Positions 50,212-61,700 of a DNA stretch of 64,000 nt are shown here, piece by piece. The translations under genes were made by a program, and so were the position numbers. Position 1 is the first letter of the stretch, and each line of letters starts with the position of its first letter. This stretch comes from Panonychus citri (lineage: Eukaryota; Arthropoda; Arachnida; Trombidiformes; Tetranychidae). The notes under the pieces are model-generated. The model was not told the DNA's origin, did not search any database, and was given only the letters and a program-made list of their open reading frames with translations. The stretch is from assembly GCF_014898815.1 (NCBI RefSeq), contig NW_026515468.1:1364001-1428000 (forward strand). The letters are read 5' to 3'.

Positions 50212-51311
50212 TTAGTAAATCACAGATCGACGAAAGAAGTTAAATTGACAATTAACTGATCCTAATCCACCAATTACAAAACAATAATAAAGACTAAACC
50301 TTTTTTTGTTGATAAAAACAATTAAACCAAACTAATAAACATCCTAAATGCATCAATCCTTAAATACAATTAAATTAAATACAAACAAAAATGATTCCAA
50401 TGATCATTATTAATAAACGTGAACATTGAGTGAGACCAATTTAAATTGTTTGGGAATCGGTTAATTTAACAATGAATCCAATTAACTGTTGTAAATATCA
50501 TCACGGTTTATGAATCAAGTTAATTAAAAATGATTAATTGTAATGTTTGATATTTAATTTCAATTATTTCGTTTTAATTTCCTAATTGTTTTTATTTTGT
50601 TTCTTGGAAATAATTTAAATTGTTCAAATTCATTGACTGTTAATTAATTTCATTCCATGTTAACTCTGAATCGTTCATTTAATTTGTTTATTGATTAATG
50701 ATTAAATTTGCAAATGATAGATGGTTAATTAATAGCAAATATTGTTCATCATTAAAGTTAATTAATAAATATTGTATTTCTCACTCTTTTAATTGTCTTC
50801 TCATTTAATTTTTAATCAACAACCACCAATAAGCTCATTTTTATGAAGAAAATTATATTTTATCAAAAGAGCAATTGAAAACTTTGATTGTCACATATAA
50901 ATGATATTGATTCTGATCAAATTAATTGATTAATTGATTGTTGAGAGAAAAAAAAGAGCAACACAAATTAACCAATTGTTTGAATTAATAATAATAATTG
51001 TATAATTGTATTCACATACAACAGTCTAACAGGAATAAAAGAAACTTTTATTGTTTAAAGTTGATTGTTGATTTATTGAAACGTTGATTGTTTTCAATAA
51101 TCAACAATTAGTAAGATGATGCTTTAAACTTGATCATCACTATCAACACAAATGAGGATTGTTCATTTTTTTTGTTTGTATTCAAGTTTGATGTTTTAGT
51201 TAAGGTATTGGAGTTGATGGTGTTTGTTGTTGTTTGTTGATTCTCACACACTGATTGTTGTGATAATTAATATAATATAATATCCTTGTAATATAATAAT
51301 TATGATGTTAA
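50212..51311. other. Allatostatin A 3' region / amphiphysin 3' region
   Basis: Converging 3' UTRs. AATAAA-like words follow the allatostatin stop (for example near 50285). AT-rich and no exon seen. Confidence 0.5.
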
Positions 51312-54300
51312 TTAAATGGGTTTGGTAAAATTGGCTGGGAATAATCCCTTTTCTCCAGTTGATTCTTTAATTCCAACTAACCAGCCATCTTCTTGTTCCT
51401 CTGGATCTTCATACTCGATAACTCGGATTATCTCCCCTGCTTCAAACGATAATTCATCTGAATCTTCAGCGACGTATTTGTAAGTGGCACGCACTTTTAA
51501 TTGCTAGAGAAGGAGATAAGTGAACAAGTAGAGAAACAATTAGTATTACAAATCAATCAAATTAAGATTAATTAGTTGACAGACAGTTAATTGTTGTTTC
51601 TTTTTCTTTCTTATATTATATCATAATGAAAACAACACGTTTCAACTTGTTGTTACCTTTTAATATGATAACTGTGATTGCTTTTCATTATTTATCTTTC
51701 ATTATTATTATTATCATCATCTACCTCCTTGATTATCATGTTTATCTTAATTTTATTCTGCTTATCAACCTGTATTTCTTAAGATATTATTACCTGTACC
51801 TGAATCCACCTTGTACACAAAACATAGACTGGTTTGCATAATCGGCATACCTGAGAACAGGTTTAATATCATCTCTTTTTACCTGAGCTTTTAAATCAGA
51901 ATGAAAATCAATACATGTAAACATTACAACGAGTTACTAGTCTATTAATTGTATGGAAAATAATTTAGATCAGAAATAATAGAAAGTCAGCAATTAAGAA
52001 ATTGAATTATAATAAAACAAGTTGATAGTAAATTGAACCATCACTAACAGTTGATGGGTTTAATTTGAATTAACATTAAATGAAATTAATTATGATTGGC
52101 AAGTTAGTTTCAACAATTAATTGTCTCAAAGTTAATTGCACAAATAATGGCTAATCTTTTTTACTCCTCTAATACAATTAATCATAAGGAAATACTTGGA
52201 ACCGGATTTAATCATAAAGGCGATGTATCAATTTATTATTATAATTAGATTTGACCTCAACATGATTAAAGCAACTGATTAGTTGGAAATAGGAAGATAA
52301 ACCTGAACAAAAAAGGAAATTCATATGAAAAAAACCTGAACAGTTTTAACCCTTTCATGTAACCAGAATTAAAGATGAAAAATTATAACAATAATGAAAT
52401 AAAAGGATCTTGATGAGAGTAAATCATTTTGTTAGTTAGTAAATTAAGTAATCAAGTAATTGGTTATTTCTATGACTAATCACGAATTAATTGATTAACT
52501 ATCTTAACAATAAGATGGATGGATGAATGATAAATACAATTTAAAATTGTAAGAATCAAAACTGATGATTAGTTGATTATTATTATTATTATTAAAGGTA
52601 AACACTAATCATAATTAGTTTAACTGGAAGGTTAATTAATAAAAAGATGATTACATTTTTGTTAAGGTCATCAATTTGTTTCACCTTTTCAGTTATAATA
52701 CTTTGATTAATGGCAACTAATCAACAGCAATCAATTAAATTAATTTGGACTTTAACAGTAATGCTTTTTTCAAGTAAGTTGTTTCCGTTGTCAACTTGAT
52801 CAGTAAATTGTTGATAATCGTTGAAACCAACAATCTAATGACAGTTTATCTTAAATTGGAAACAAGTTTTTTTTATAAGTAACTTTTTGGTTGATAAACA
52901 GATCAAAGTACTTTAAGTAAATTAACAACAAGATTTAAAATAGATTAGATGTTGGTCAGATAATCTACTATTTCTTCAAGTTGGTCAAGCATATAGATAA
53001 TTGTAATCATTTAGAGTGGATACTAAAATAATGTTCAACTTTTTCAATGAGTAAATTGTAACAATCATAATAACCGTGGTTATGTTGTTGTTGTTGTTGT
53101 TGGTTGCTAACGTTATTAGTAACGTTATACATAAAAATGAATTACAATACCAATTAAATGAATCAACAATTAAATATCATGTCAACAATTAAAGCTGTTT
53201 TCACTTACCGAATTCAAACCATCTGATATAACTTCACTCTTTTCTTGTGTTAATCCTATGGTGATGATGATGATAATCAGTGAGAGAGATGCAAAAAAGA
53301 TGAGGTTGTAAAAGGGAGAGAGAGAGAGAAAAAAAATGGAAGTTAATTATGTTGGTTCGATAATTAATAGTTGTAAAACTAAAACAAAATAACATCACAC
53401 ATATAATAAATGAGCACCATATCATCATCAACTCAGTCCGTTGATACAATTAACTGTTGCCATTATCATTACAAGAACTACTATTAAACATGTAAAACGA
53501 TTTGTAATTCATTATCTAGACTAATGAGAAACAAAATAGTAACTTGTTTTTGAATTGATAATAGTAACTCGTTAATTGTTGCCTTCTCTATGACAATCAG
53601 GTATATTCCTGTTTCACCAATTCTTTAAGTAAACATTGAAGTTAATCCCTTTGTCTTTGTTAATTTTCACAAGTTTTAGGTTAAAATTGTCAAAGAATCC
53701 ATTAAAATAGAAATTTTAGTTTGGTGCTGTTCTGAATGAAGTTAGGTCGTTTTGGTTTGGTTTGATTAGGTTAGTTAGGTTGGTTAGGTGTGAGATGTAA
53801 ACCAATTAATTATAATAATTAATGGACAACCATCCTAATCAACAAAATAAACTAGTGGCCGGATCGGACTATCAACCTATTCAGTTAAAATACCTATGAT
53901 TCTTTGAAGGTTTCAACTTTAGTCCTTTCAAAATTAACAAAGACAAAGGGATTAACTTCAATGTTTACTTAAAGAATTGGTGAAACAGGACTGAACCATG
54001 ACAATCATCTTTAAGATGATTAGTCATTTATAGTTTCTCGTTGTAAAATGTATCCTGATTGTAAAAGTTATCATAGTATTTGGAATCAGGATGTTATCAT
54101 TTTCCGGGTAACCGAGAAAAGAGAAAGAAAAAAACATGATAAAACGGACATTCAATGAGAATGATGAGAAGATGATGAGGTGGAAACTCCTATTCTAACT
54201 AACCATCACCGGTAGGATGATGAGTTGAATCACCATTTGACTGGTTGTTGGTTGAAACTACACTTTTGGTCACCGACACATTAGATTTTTGCCTTTCTAA

Positions 54301-57300
54301 GCTCTTATTTTTATATTCAATTTCTTCATAAGGCCTCGTCATATTGGTTTCCGGTTTATTGTGTCCGGTTATTGTGTTACCCGGTGAAGAAGGAGGAAAA
54401 CTAACATGTCGGGCACTAGTGTGATATGAACCTTTCTGGGCTTCCATGGCGAAACAGTCGATTATCTCTCTGAGTTGAGCATGAGTCTTGGAATACTCAG
54501 AGTGAAAAGTGGTCTCCGCTTCGAAAAGTGTTTGCAGGGTTGATATGAGAAAGGGAATCCGACTATCGTAAAGGGCGGGTAATTCATCGTGAAGTTCCCG
54601 ATTCAACACTTCATACAATCTTTTAGCTTCTTCCATTTGTTCCCTAGCCTTTGCAATCTTAATATCATCCTTTTTACCAGCTCCACGACCCAATGATTCC
54701 ATTGTGTGTCGAGTACAATCATAATCAACCAGTTTTCGTCCCCGTTTATCAATTTTAGCCTATTAACATACAAAAAGAGAGAAAGACAATAAGTAAAACA
54801 ATAATAAATGTTGGTTAATATTATAGACAATGATGATGAGGGGAAATACACATAGAAAGGAAGAGAGAGAGAACAAGGTCAAATCACAGAGATGCTTTTA
54901 AGTCTTTCTCATAATGAGAAAAAAATCAATCAATATGACATGAAAAATATGAATGGGAAGCTTCATCTGTAAGAGAGTGGGCAATAGGTGTGTTTTTGAG
55001 AGAGAGAGAGAAGAGGATGCGGAGGGAGAATGAAAAGACAACATAGTTTTTCATCACTGGCTCTCCTTGATCTATTTTGTTTTTCATCAAAGTAAAAAAC
55101 AACTCACTCTACCTTTTGAAAGGTAAAGAAAATTGTACATGATTTTCATCTTTGTAAATTTGTTATTTTTTGGAACAATCTTTCAAATCTCTAATCACAG
55201 TTACTTTAGATTGCATGAGAGTTACCTGTCAAGAAAAATAATTTACTATTCACTAAATCATCGTTGTATCACAAATATATGATGAGGAAGTATTTCCAAC
55301 ATTAACTGAGACCATATGATCACAAGAACGAAATCGAACATTTTTCATCTTTGATTTGGAAGATGAAAGATGCTGAGTAAACACTCATATATGAATCGAC
55401 GATAAAAGATTTAAAAAAGAGACTAAGCAATTTAAATTGATGGGAATCCATTTGATGCATTAAGTTTAGACTACGGTCGAGCTAATGTAATGCAGAATAC
55501 TGATTTGGTCAACAGTTCTGATGGGAATAGTTTGTTGTTGGTTTGTTGTCAAAAACAATTTCGCCGAGGGCAAATAACTGCAAAGAGTTGACTTCATCTT
55601 CCCTGCTCCTTTATCCTTATCACTATTAAGAGCCACAAAGATTCATTGGTTGGGTTACTTTTTAACAGGTTTTTTTGGTTATATTAAAAAGTTAAGCTCA
55701 TCCAAAGCCTGAACATAAATTTAAGTTCATTTCTCAGTGGATTGGGCAAATCTTGATATTCAACTTCACGGTGGCTACTCTTCCCTCAGCTCTTCCATAC
55801 GCTGGACTCTTGGTCAGCAACTCTTTTCCTTTGACGGTGGTGGTATCGTTAGTGTAGGTCACGAGTAGTAATCCAAAGTAAATTGCTAATTGCTCTTTGC
55901 CCTTCATCATCATTATCATTAACATCTTATCTCCTTTCATTTCATCATTTTGATGATAAGATGGCAACAGGTATTCAAGAAGGATGGAGATGTTTTCTTA
56001 TTTTCAGGTGATGATGAATCAAAATCACGAAATTGTGTTTGCTTTTCCACACAAACATTGATTTTAGTCTTAAATTGGGAATATTGAACATGGATAGATG
56101 AATATGGAAATGGCTCCGGTGGATGAAGAAGAGACTTGGAAGATGATATTTTTTCATTAAAAAGGAAACAAAAAGTATATTCTTTTCGATGATGATGATG
56201 ATGAGGAATGAATTGTCTATTATAATATTAGCTCTTTCTCTCCTTTTCTATCCTTTGATGAAATTTCTTTCTCTCCGTAGGTTGAAAGTACAATTGTGCC
56301 AAATTCTTGAGCTATTTAGATTAATTCGTTGGCTTCCAAGTCTCGGATTAAATTTGGAATAGATTCACAAAATTTTACTGTGGCTTCCTTAAAGTTATTC
56401 TTATGTTCTTCCTTTTTATTTTGACAATCTCGATATTTGAATAAATATCGATGCCAAAAACTTGCTTCATGCATTTTCACTGAATAATTAGTCTCCCGAA
56501 GGAAACAGGAAGGAGATGAAAATTTGGACGGAAAATTATAAAAACTATCAACAAGATAGTGGACAAGAGTTCACTTGGGTTGCACTTTGAGTTAATCCAA
56601 TGAAAATGGAGGTTTAATTGTGGAGGAATTGTTGAGGAAGATGAGAAACATGCACATAAACAAACATTGGTGGCTAATTGTATTATCCCTTTGGGTGTAT
56701 TTCTGTTAATCCAATTGAGATTCAATTTCTAGTGGCAGTGGAAATTTTCCACAGTGAAAATGGTGTCCAAGTTGATTTTTCATGTTAATAACAACATAAC
56801 ATCCAAGGCATTGGTAAATTAGGTTGCCTGATGTTGATTAGCCATGAAGTGTAATTGTGAACAAAGCAAACACTCTTGAGAGGATAAACAATCATCTCAA
56901 CACACAAAATCCAGGCAAAATAAGAGAGCGGGATGACAATGATGAAGGAAGTAAATGAAACGGGGTGGAAATGTTTTCTAACTCAGGATTAAAAATACCT
57001 ACCCTAATCTCTGAAAATTGACTCAAATATGTGCTCAAAGGTATAGTGACTTGATCATTTAACTTGTGGCATAGATCTTCCCAAAGTAAATCCATAGTTG
57101 CAGCTTTGACGGGTATTTGCTCTTGATCAGGCCATTCGGGTTCATATATTTCTGTCAAACAATCCATGAGACCTTTGTTTGCGGCTTGTAAGGCTAAAAA
57201 GATTCCATTAGTAATGAGATAGTCACCAGAGAAATGTTATCAGAGGTCAAAAGAGAATAGAATATAAAAGACAAGATTAGAATTGATATATAAGGCATAG

Positions 57301-57826
57301 AAAAAGAGTGAGAATAAGGTCTCTCTCTCTCTCCTTCTCTCTTTCTCTTTTGAAAAAAAAGAAAACAGAATAATAGTATTAATATAATATGTGACAATAA
57401 TGACATTAAATTAGTGTACCTCTGATGCATGTTACGTAGTTTTTAACCTCTTTTTGAAGCCTTGTCGCTGAATTTTGTTGCCGGCCAAAGTTGTTTTGAG
57501 AGGCTTCGAAGAGGTCATCGGTTGTCCTGTCAGCTTTACCTAAGTTTTGAAGGAACTATGAAACAGCAGAGATGATGGAAAATAGAATAGAATATTATTA
57601 GGTGAGAAGAGAAAGTGTAGACACATAAGAAAAGAAAGGAAATAGAGACACTTGAATTGAGAGAAAAATAGAGGAAGAGAATTGATGAAGCTCAGAGATG
57701 AAAAGGATAATCAACAGAAATAAAAGTGATTATGGAAAAGGAAAATAAGTGACTTACCCGTTCCTTGGCTCTGCCAGCTTTCTTTCGGACAACTTTGGCG
57801 AAAGAATCGGTTTTAATATCTGCCAT
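51312..57826 (-). CDS. Amph: Amphiphysin (BAR-SH3 protein)
   Basis: Six exons (57758-57826, 57420-57555, 57003-57193, 54204-54759, 53209-53255, 51312-51503) join in phase to 396 residues. The N-terminal amphipathic helix (MADIKTDSFAKVVRKKAGRA) and the BAR domain follow in order: FLQNLGKADRTTDDLF, EPEWPDQEQIPVKA, AKIDKRGRKLVDYDCTRH and the helix with LNRELHDELPALYDSRIPFL. A Ser/Thr-rich linker leads to a C-terminal SH3 domain (RATYKYVAEDSDELSFEAGE, then DGWLVGIKE and GLFPANF). Amphiphysin bends membranes; in insects it organises T-tubules and synaptic or cortical membranes. There is no clathrin or AP2-binding insert, as in insect Amph. The 16-codon exon at 53209-53255 is required for phase and may be an alternative cassette. 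The large intron (54760-57002) holds coding-like islands. Confidence 0.93.
53590..53599 (+). repeat. Left target-site duplication ATGACAATCA
   Basis: Ten bases repeated exactly at 53998-54007, immediately outside the terminal inverted repeats of the foldback element. Confidence 0.6.
53600..53997. mobile_element. Non-autonomous foldback/MITE-like DNA transposon, Mutator-like by its ends
   Basis: Bases 53607-53667 and 53930-53990 are perfect inverted repeats of 61 bp (arms begin TCCTGTTTCACCAATTC). The outermost GGT also matches, giving ends of about 68 bp with four mismatches. Exact 10-bp direct repeats flank the element. Long inverted repeats with a 9-11 bp target duplication are typical of Mutator-like elements. 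The 260-bp interior has no reading frame; it holds a run of GGTTTGG and TTAGG-like words. The element sits in an amphiphysin intron. Confidence 0.75.
53998..54007 (+). repeat. Right target-site duplication ATGACAATCA
   Basis: Exact copy of 53590-53599, on the other side of the foldback element. Confidence 0.6.
55466..55642 (-). other. Coding-like island A in amphiphysin intron
   Basis: A 58-codon open stretch on the minus strand (ALNSDKDKGAGKMKSTLC, PSAKLFLTTNQQQTIPIRT), richer in GC than the intron and lacking low-complexity bias. It has no ATG near its start and no family I recognise. It is in a different frame from island B. Likely a relic of an inserted gene copy, or chance. Confidence 0.3.
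55734..55967 (-). other. Coding-like island B in amphiphysin intron
   Basis: A 77-codon ATG-led frame on the minus strand. Its last 55 codons (QLAIYFGLLLVTYTNDTT, VKGKELLTKSPAYGRAEGRV) are GC-richer and look coding; the first 20 are Met/Lys-rich. No family recognised and no clear splice partner. Confidence 0.3.
56316..56492 (-). pseudogene. BSD-domain fragment, BSDC1-like
   Basis: A pyrimidine-rich tract (TTTTCATCTCCTTCCTG...) and an AG at 56494-56493 precede an open exon ending at TAA 56318-56316. It reads TNYSVKMHEASFWHRYLFKY and RDCQNKKEEHKNNFKEAT, then CESIPNLIRDLEANELI. The core SFWHRYLFK matches the BSD-domain signature (FWHRYFYK in vertebrate BSDC1). Only the last helix of a BSD domain is present and the upstream part was not found, so a partial or decayed nested gene is more likely than a functional one. 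It lies on the amphiphysin strand inside its largest intron. Confidence 0.55.
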
Positions 57827-58706
57827 AATCCGTAATTTAATTTAAATTGTTCAATTGTTGTCCTTAAATTGTAACACAACAAAAAAGTCTAATTGATTAC
57901 AGGCTCGCAGATTAAACATCAACTGTTTTCATCAATTGAAAGAAAAAATTTCTTCCATTTTAAGGAGGAGCAAAGAGAATTGAAAGTGTCGCCATCTTCA
58001 CGTAGAAAAAACAACTTGGGGTAAAATCTTTTTCTTAATTAAATTTGATTGACAGTTAATTTCTTTTTGTTATCATTAACACTTGTAATCGTTGGAATAA
58101 CAACAATATGATGATCGTTAACATCTTAATTATCTATTGATATTCGGATGAAATGCAAAAATTTGATACGAATAATAAATGAAACTGATTGATCATCAAT
58201 AATTTAATTTGCTTTTAACTGATCATGTTAATCAAATGGCACAATTGATTTTGTTATTTATATTACAATTAAAAATTAACATTGAACAACAAAGACAATC
58301 AATTTACAATGAGTATTAAATGAGTGAATTAAATAAATAATTTCATAAAATTGTACAAGTTGTTGATTTTGTTGATTCTTCCCCATAATCAATATCTAAT
58401 TGTCAGTGAATTTAGTCCAATAGTAAAGTTGTAATTGTCCATGAAAGAAATGAAAGAGAAAATAAATGAATTAAACAAATAATCAACTTATTGTAGCTAA
58501 ATTGTTGAAAAATTAATCCCAATTGAATGGAATCATCATCGCAATTAAACAGGAAAAGTCTAACAATTGACACAATTGGCAAATGTTAACAATAATTCAT
58601 TGAACTCAAACAATTTTACATAAGGTTGATGGAGAGAGATGAGATTGAAACAGTTTTCAAAGTGATTAAGATTATGATGATTAAGATGATGGTGATTAAC
58701 AGCAAT
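57827..58706. other. Intergenic between amphiphysin and the kinesin
   Basis: Amphiphysin promoter and leader on the left, kinesin 3' UTR on the right. AT-rich and no exon seen. Confidence 0.5.
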
Positions 58707-61700
58707 TTACATACCTAAGCCAACTTTGTTTATTATGTGCTGAGCACTGTCTGGATTTGCTGCTGAAATCAATTCCTTAACCAGTTGAACGGGAATTTTG
58801 GGTCGACCATATTGTTCAAAAATCTCAACCAATTTTCTGATATTTTCCTGCAGATAAACAACAATTATTCTGATTACAATTAACTGTCAAAACAATAAAC
58901 ACTATAACTATCATAATCTAAATAATTGTATCCTTAATAATCAATTCCCACTCAGTAGATTTAACAAAAAGTTCTGATCAAATGTAATGTTCAAGATTCT
59001 GCCTTAAAGTTGAATCTCTCTTCCTACTTTCATTTCATTCATTCATTTTTACGCAATTTTCATGAGGATGATGTTTATTGCAATCAAATTATCGTTTGTT
59101 TTTACCTCAATTTCCAATTGTGGTTCATTAAATGAGAAGAAAATAAATATAATTTACTAATAATTTAATAAGAAAATCATGATAAGAGGAAAAGGTAATG
59201 ATGAAAAGGAAGAGAAAGAGTCAACCAGATTAAACTTGGCGTGTGAGTAAATAAGGAAGAGGATGATAAGGATGATGAGGATGAAGATGGAAAAAGATTA
59301 AATAATAAATAAGATGATATTTTAATGTTCATTTCATTTCCTCGTTTATCTTCATCTTAATCTTTGTCTTTGGGACTTAAAATAGTTGAGAGACTCAAAG
59401 ATTGTCCTACATTTAGATTCCCAATCTATGTCAATTCTCATAGATGATGAGGATGAAGATAAACAAATAGTAGCCAAGTTTTGTTCACCATTTGATCATT
59501 ACCTTTACAGAATCGCTGGTGATCAGTTCAATTGATTAGTTTCCTATCAATCAGCTGGTTATTGAGTTAATTGTTAATACTTACGATCCTCTGTTGTTGT
59601 CGAGCTTGTTGTTTCTTCATTAACAACAATTCAACGATAATACTTTGCTTATTGGGATCAACATTTCGTCCGTTCATTTTAAATCCTTGCATTAAATTGT
59701 TGGCTTGATTGAGTAAATCATCTTGCATCATTTGTTTAGTTAATCTTCCTGATTGATTACTGTTTGACCGTTTAGCCAACTGTCTTCCCCATATTTGGAT
59801 TAACACAAATCCCTCTTTCAGGTAATCGATTAGCGCTTTTGTTGCCGGTGAAAAGGTAAACATTTTACGATGATTAAAATCGGGATTAGAGGTGTCAGAG
59901 ATTATCTCCGTTGTAGAATCTTCTTCGTCTAGAAAAATTCTGTATTTACAATAAACATCCTAAGGTTCATAACGAGAATTAGATTAACTCGATTCGAATT
60001 CATTTTCATGCTAATTACCGTGAATCTTGGGGGAAGACCTCGACATCCGTGGATCTTGAATACGAAGCAAACATCTTTACCGATTAGTTCTGAAGGAGTA
60101 TCGACATAAGCATCATCCAATTCACTTAATTCTCTTCCATCTGAAGTGCATGGAACGATTTCTATGTTAATTATTCCAATTTCAGCTCCTTTAAAATCAA
60201 GAATTTCCAATTGTTCTTTCAGTTCAACCAGAAATGCTAATGGCTGAAGATAAACCTGAACTATTCCAATCAGAACTTCCGTCTTTGGATCTTCAAGAAA
60301 TGGATCTTTGTCCTGTAAACAATCAAGAGAAAACAAAGAAAAAAACAATTATCATTATCATGAGAAAATGAAATTGATTGTAATCAGAATTAGATTCATG
60401 GTGATGTTATTTTTTGTCTTAAGTGACAAGTGAAGGTTAATTGACATGTTGATAGTGGTGAGATTAATTTGATTCATGATAATGATCATGATGATTAACG
60501 ATGATTATCATTTACTATTTACCGGTGATGGGTTCCAGTTTTCATCGCCTTGGGCATAATTTTGATAAATCTCTTTCATCATATACAATCGATTAACAAA
60601 TTTATCTTTTGGCCATAAAAATTCTTGACCAAGTTCATCGTTGATTAACTTAACCATCACCTACGATTAAGATAAGACAAGAGATTAAGATGAGAAAATG
60701 ATGAAAACAAAGTGAAGGCGGAAGATTAAAGTTAATCTGATCTTCGTGGGATCAACCGCTCATCTGATTGTATTGTTACATCAACAAGATTAATGAATTG
60801 CTGCTGTTGAATTGTTGGTGTAACGATGATTATGACCTTACCTCTGTTCGGTCACTATTTTTGGCGAGAAATGCTGACGAGACCAAAATGATCTCGAATC
60901 GGACATTTTTACCCAAATCATTACTAATCGCATTCGCTTCATCAATCGTAGGTAATAATTCAAGTAAATCTTTGTTAAGCAGAGCGGTTTCCATGGACTG
61001 GTCATCATTAGACATATCGAACCCGGCCTTAGATGCAATCTCTTCTTGAGCAAGTTCAAAAGTGACCTCAGCAAATGATAACTTAGATTTCTTTTGCTGA
61101 CCAGGATGGACAAAGACAAACAACTGAGTTGTACCAAAGAGTAGCCTGTCAAGACGATTAAGATTAAAAGTCAATAGAAATTGTTTACTTAATCCAATTC
61201 TAATTACCTGTCGTTGTGATTAAGATGAACTTTATTGATTACTGGGTCTCCATTTAATAATATACGACAATCGTCCGCAGCCCTTTCCAATATAACGATG
61301 TCATTATCCTTACGATAAATGCGTCCATGATGATCCTGAATTGAGGGACCATAGAGTTTGATTGAACAATTATCACTTTTGCCCAAACTATTGACACCAT
61401 TTCTAATTATATAGATTATCTTTCCACATAATTGTTCATCGAAATTAAGATTAGACAAATAAGGATTATCCCGTTTCTCGGACTCCAACTTTTCCCGATC
61501 GGCGTCCACATAGTCCTCGGCTTCGAGTGCTTCCTTTTCCGCTAATTTATCTTCATATGTTTTCTTAATCTCAATCATTTGTCTTTCATTTTCTGACATC
61601 AAGGCTTTCATTTCCTCTTCATATTTTAATCTCATATCATTAAGATCTATTGCAAATAATGATAATATTAAGAAGATGGAGAAAAATTAACTAATTGTCA

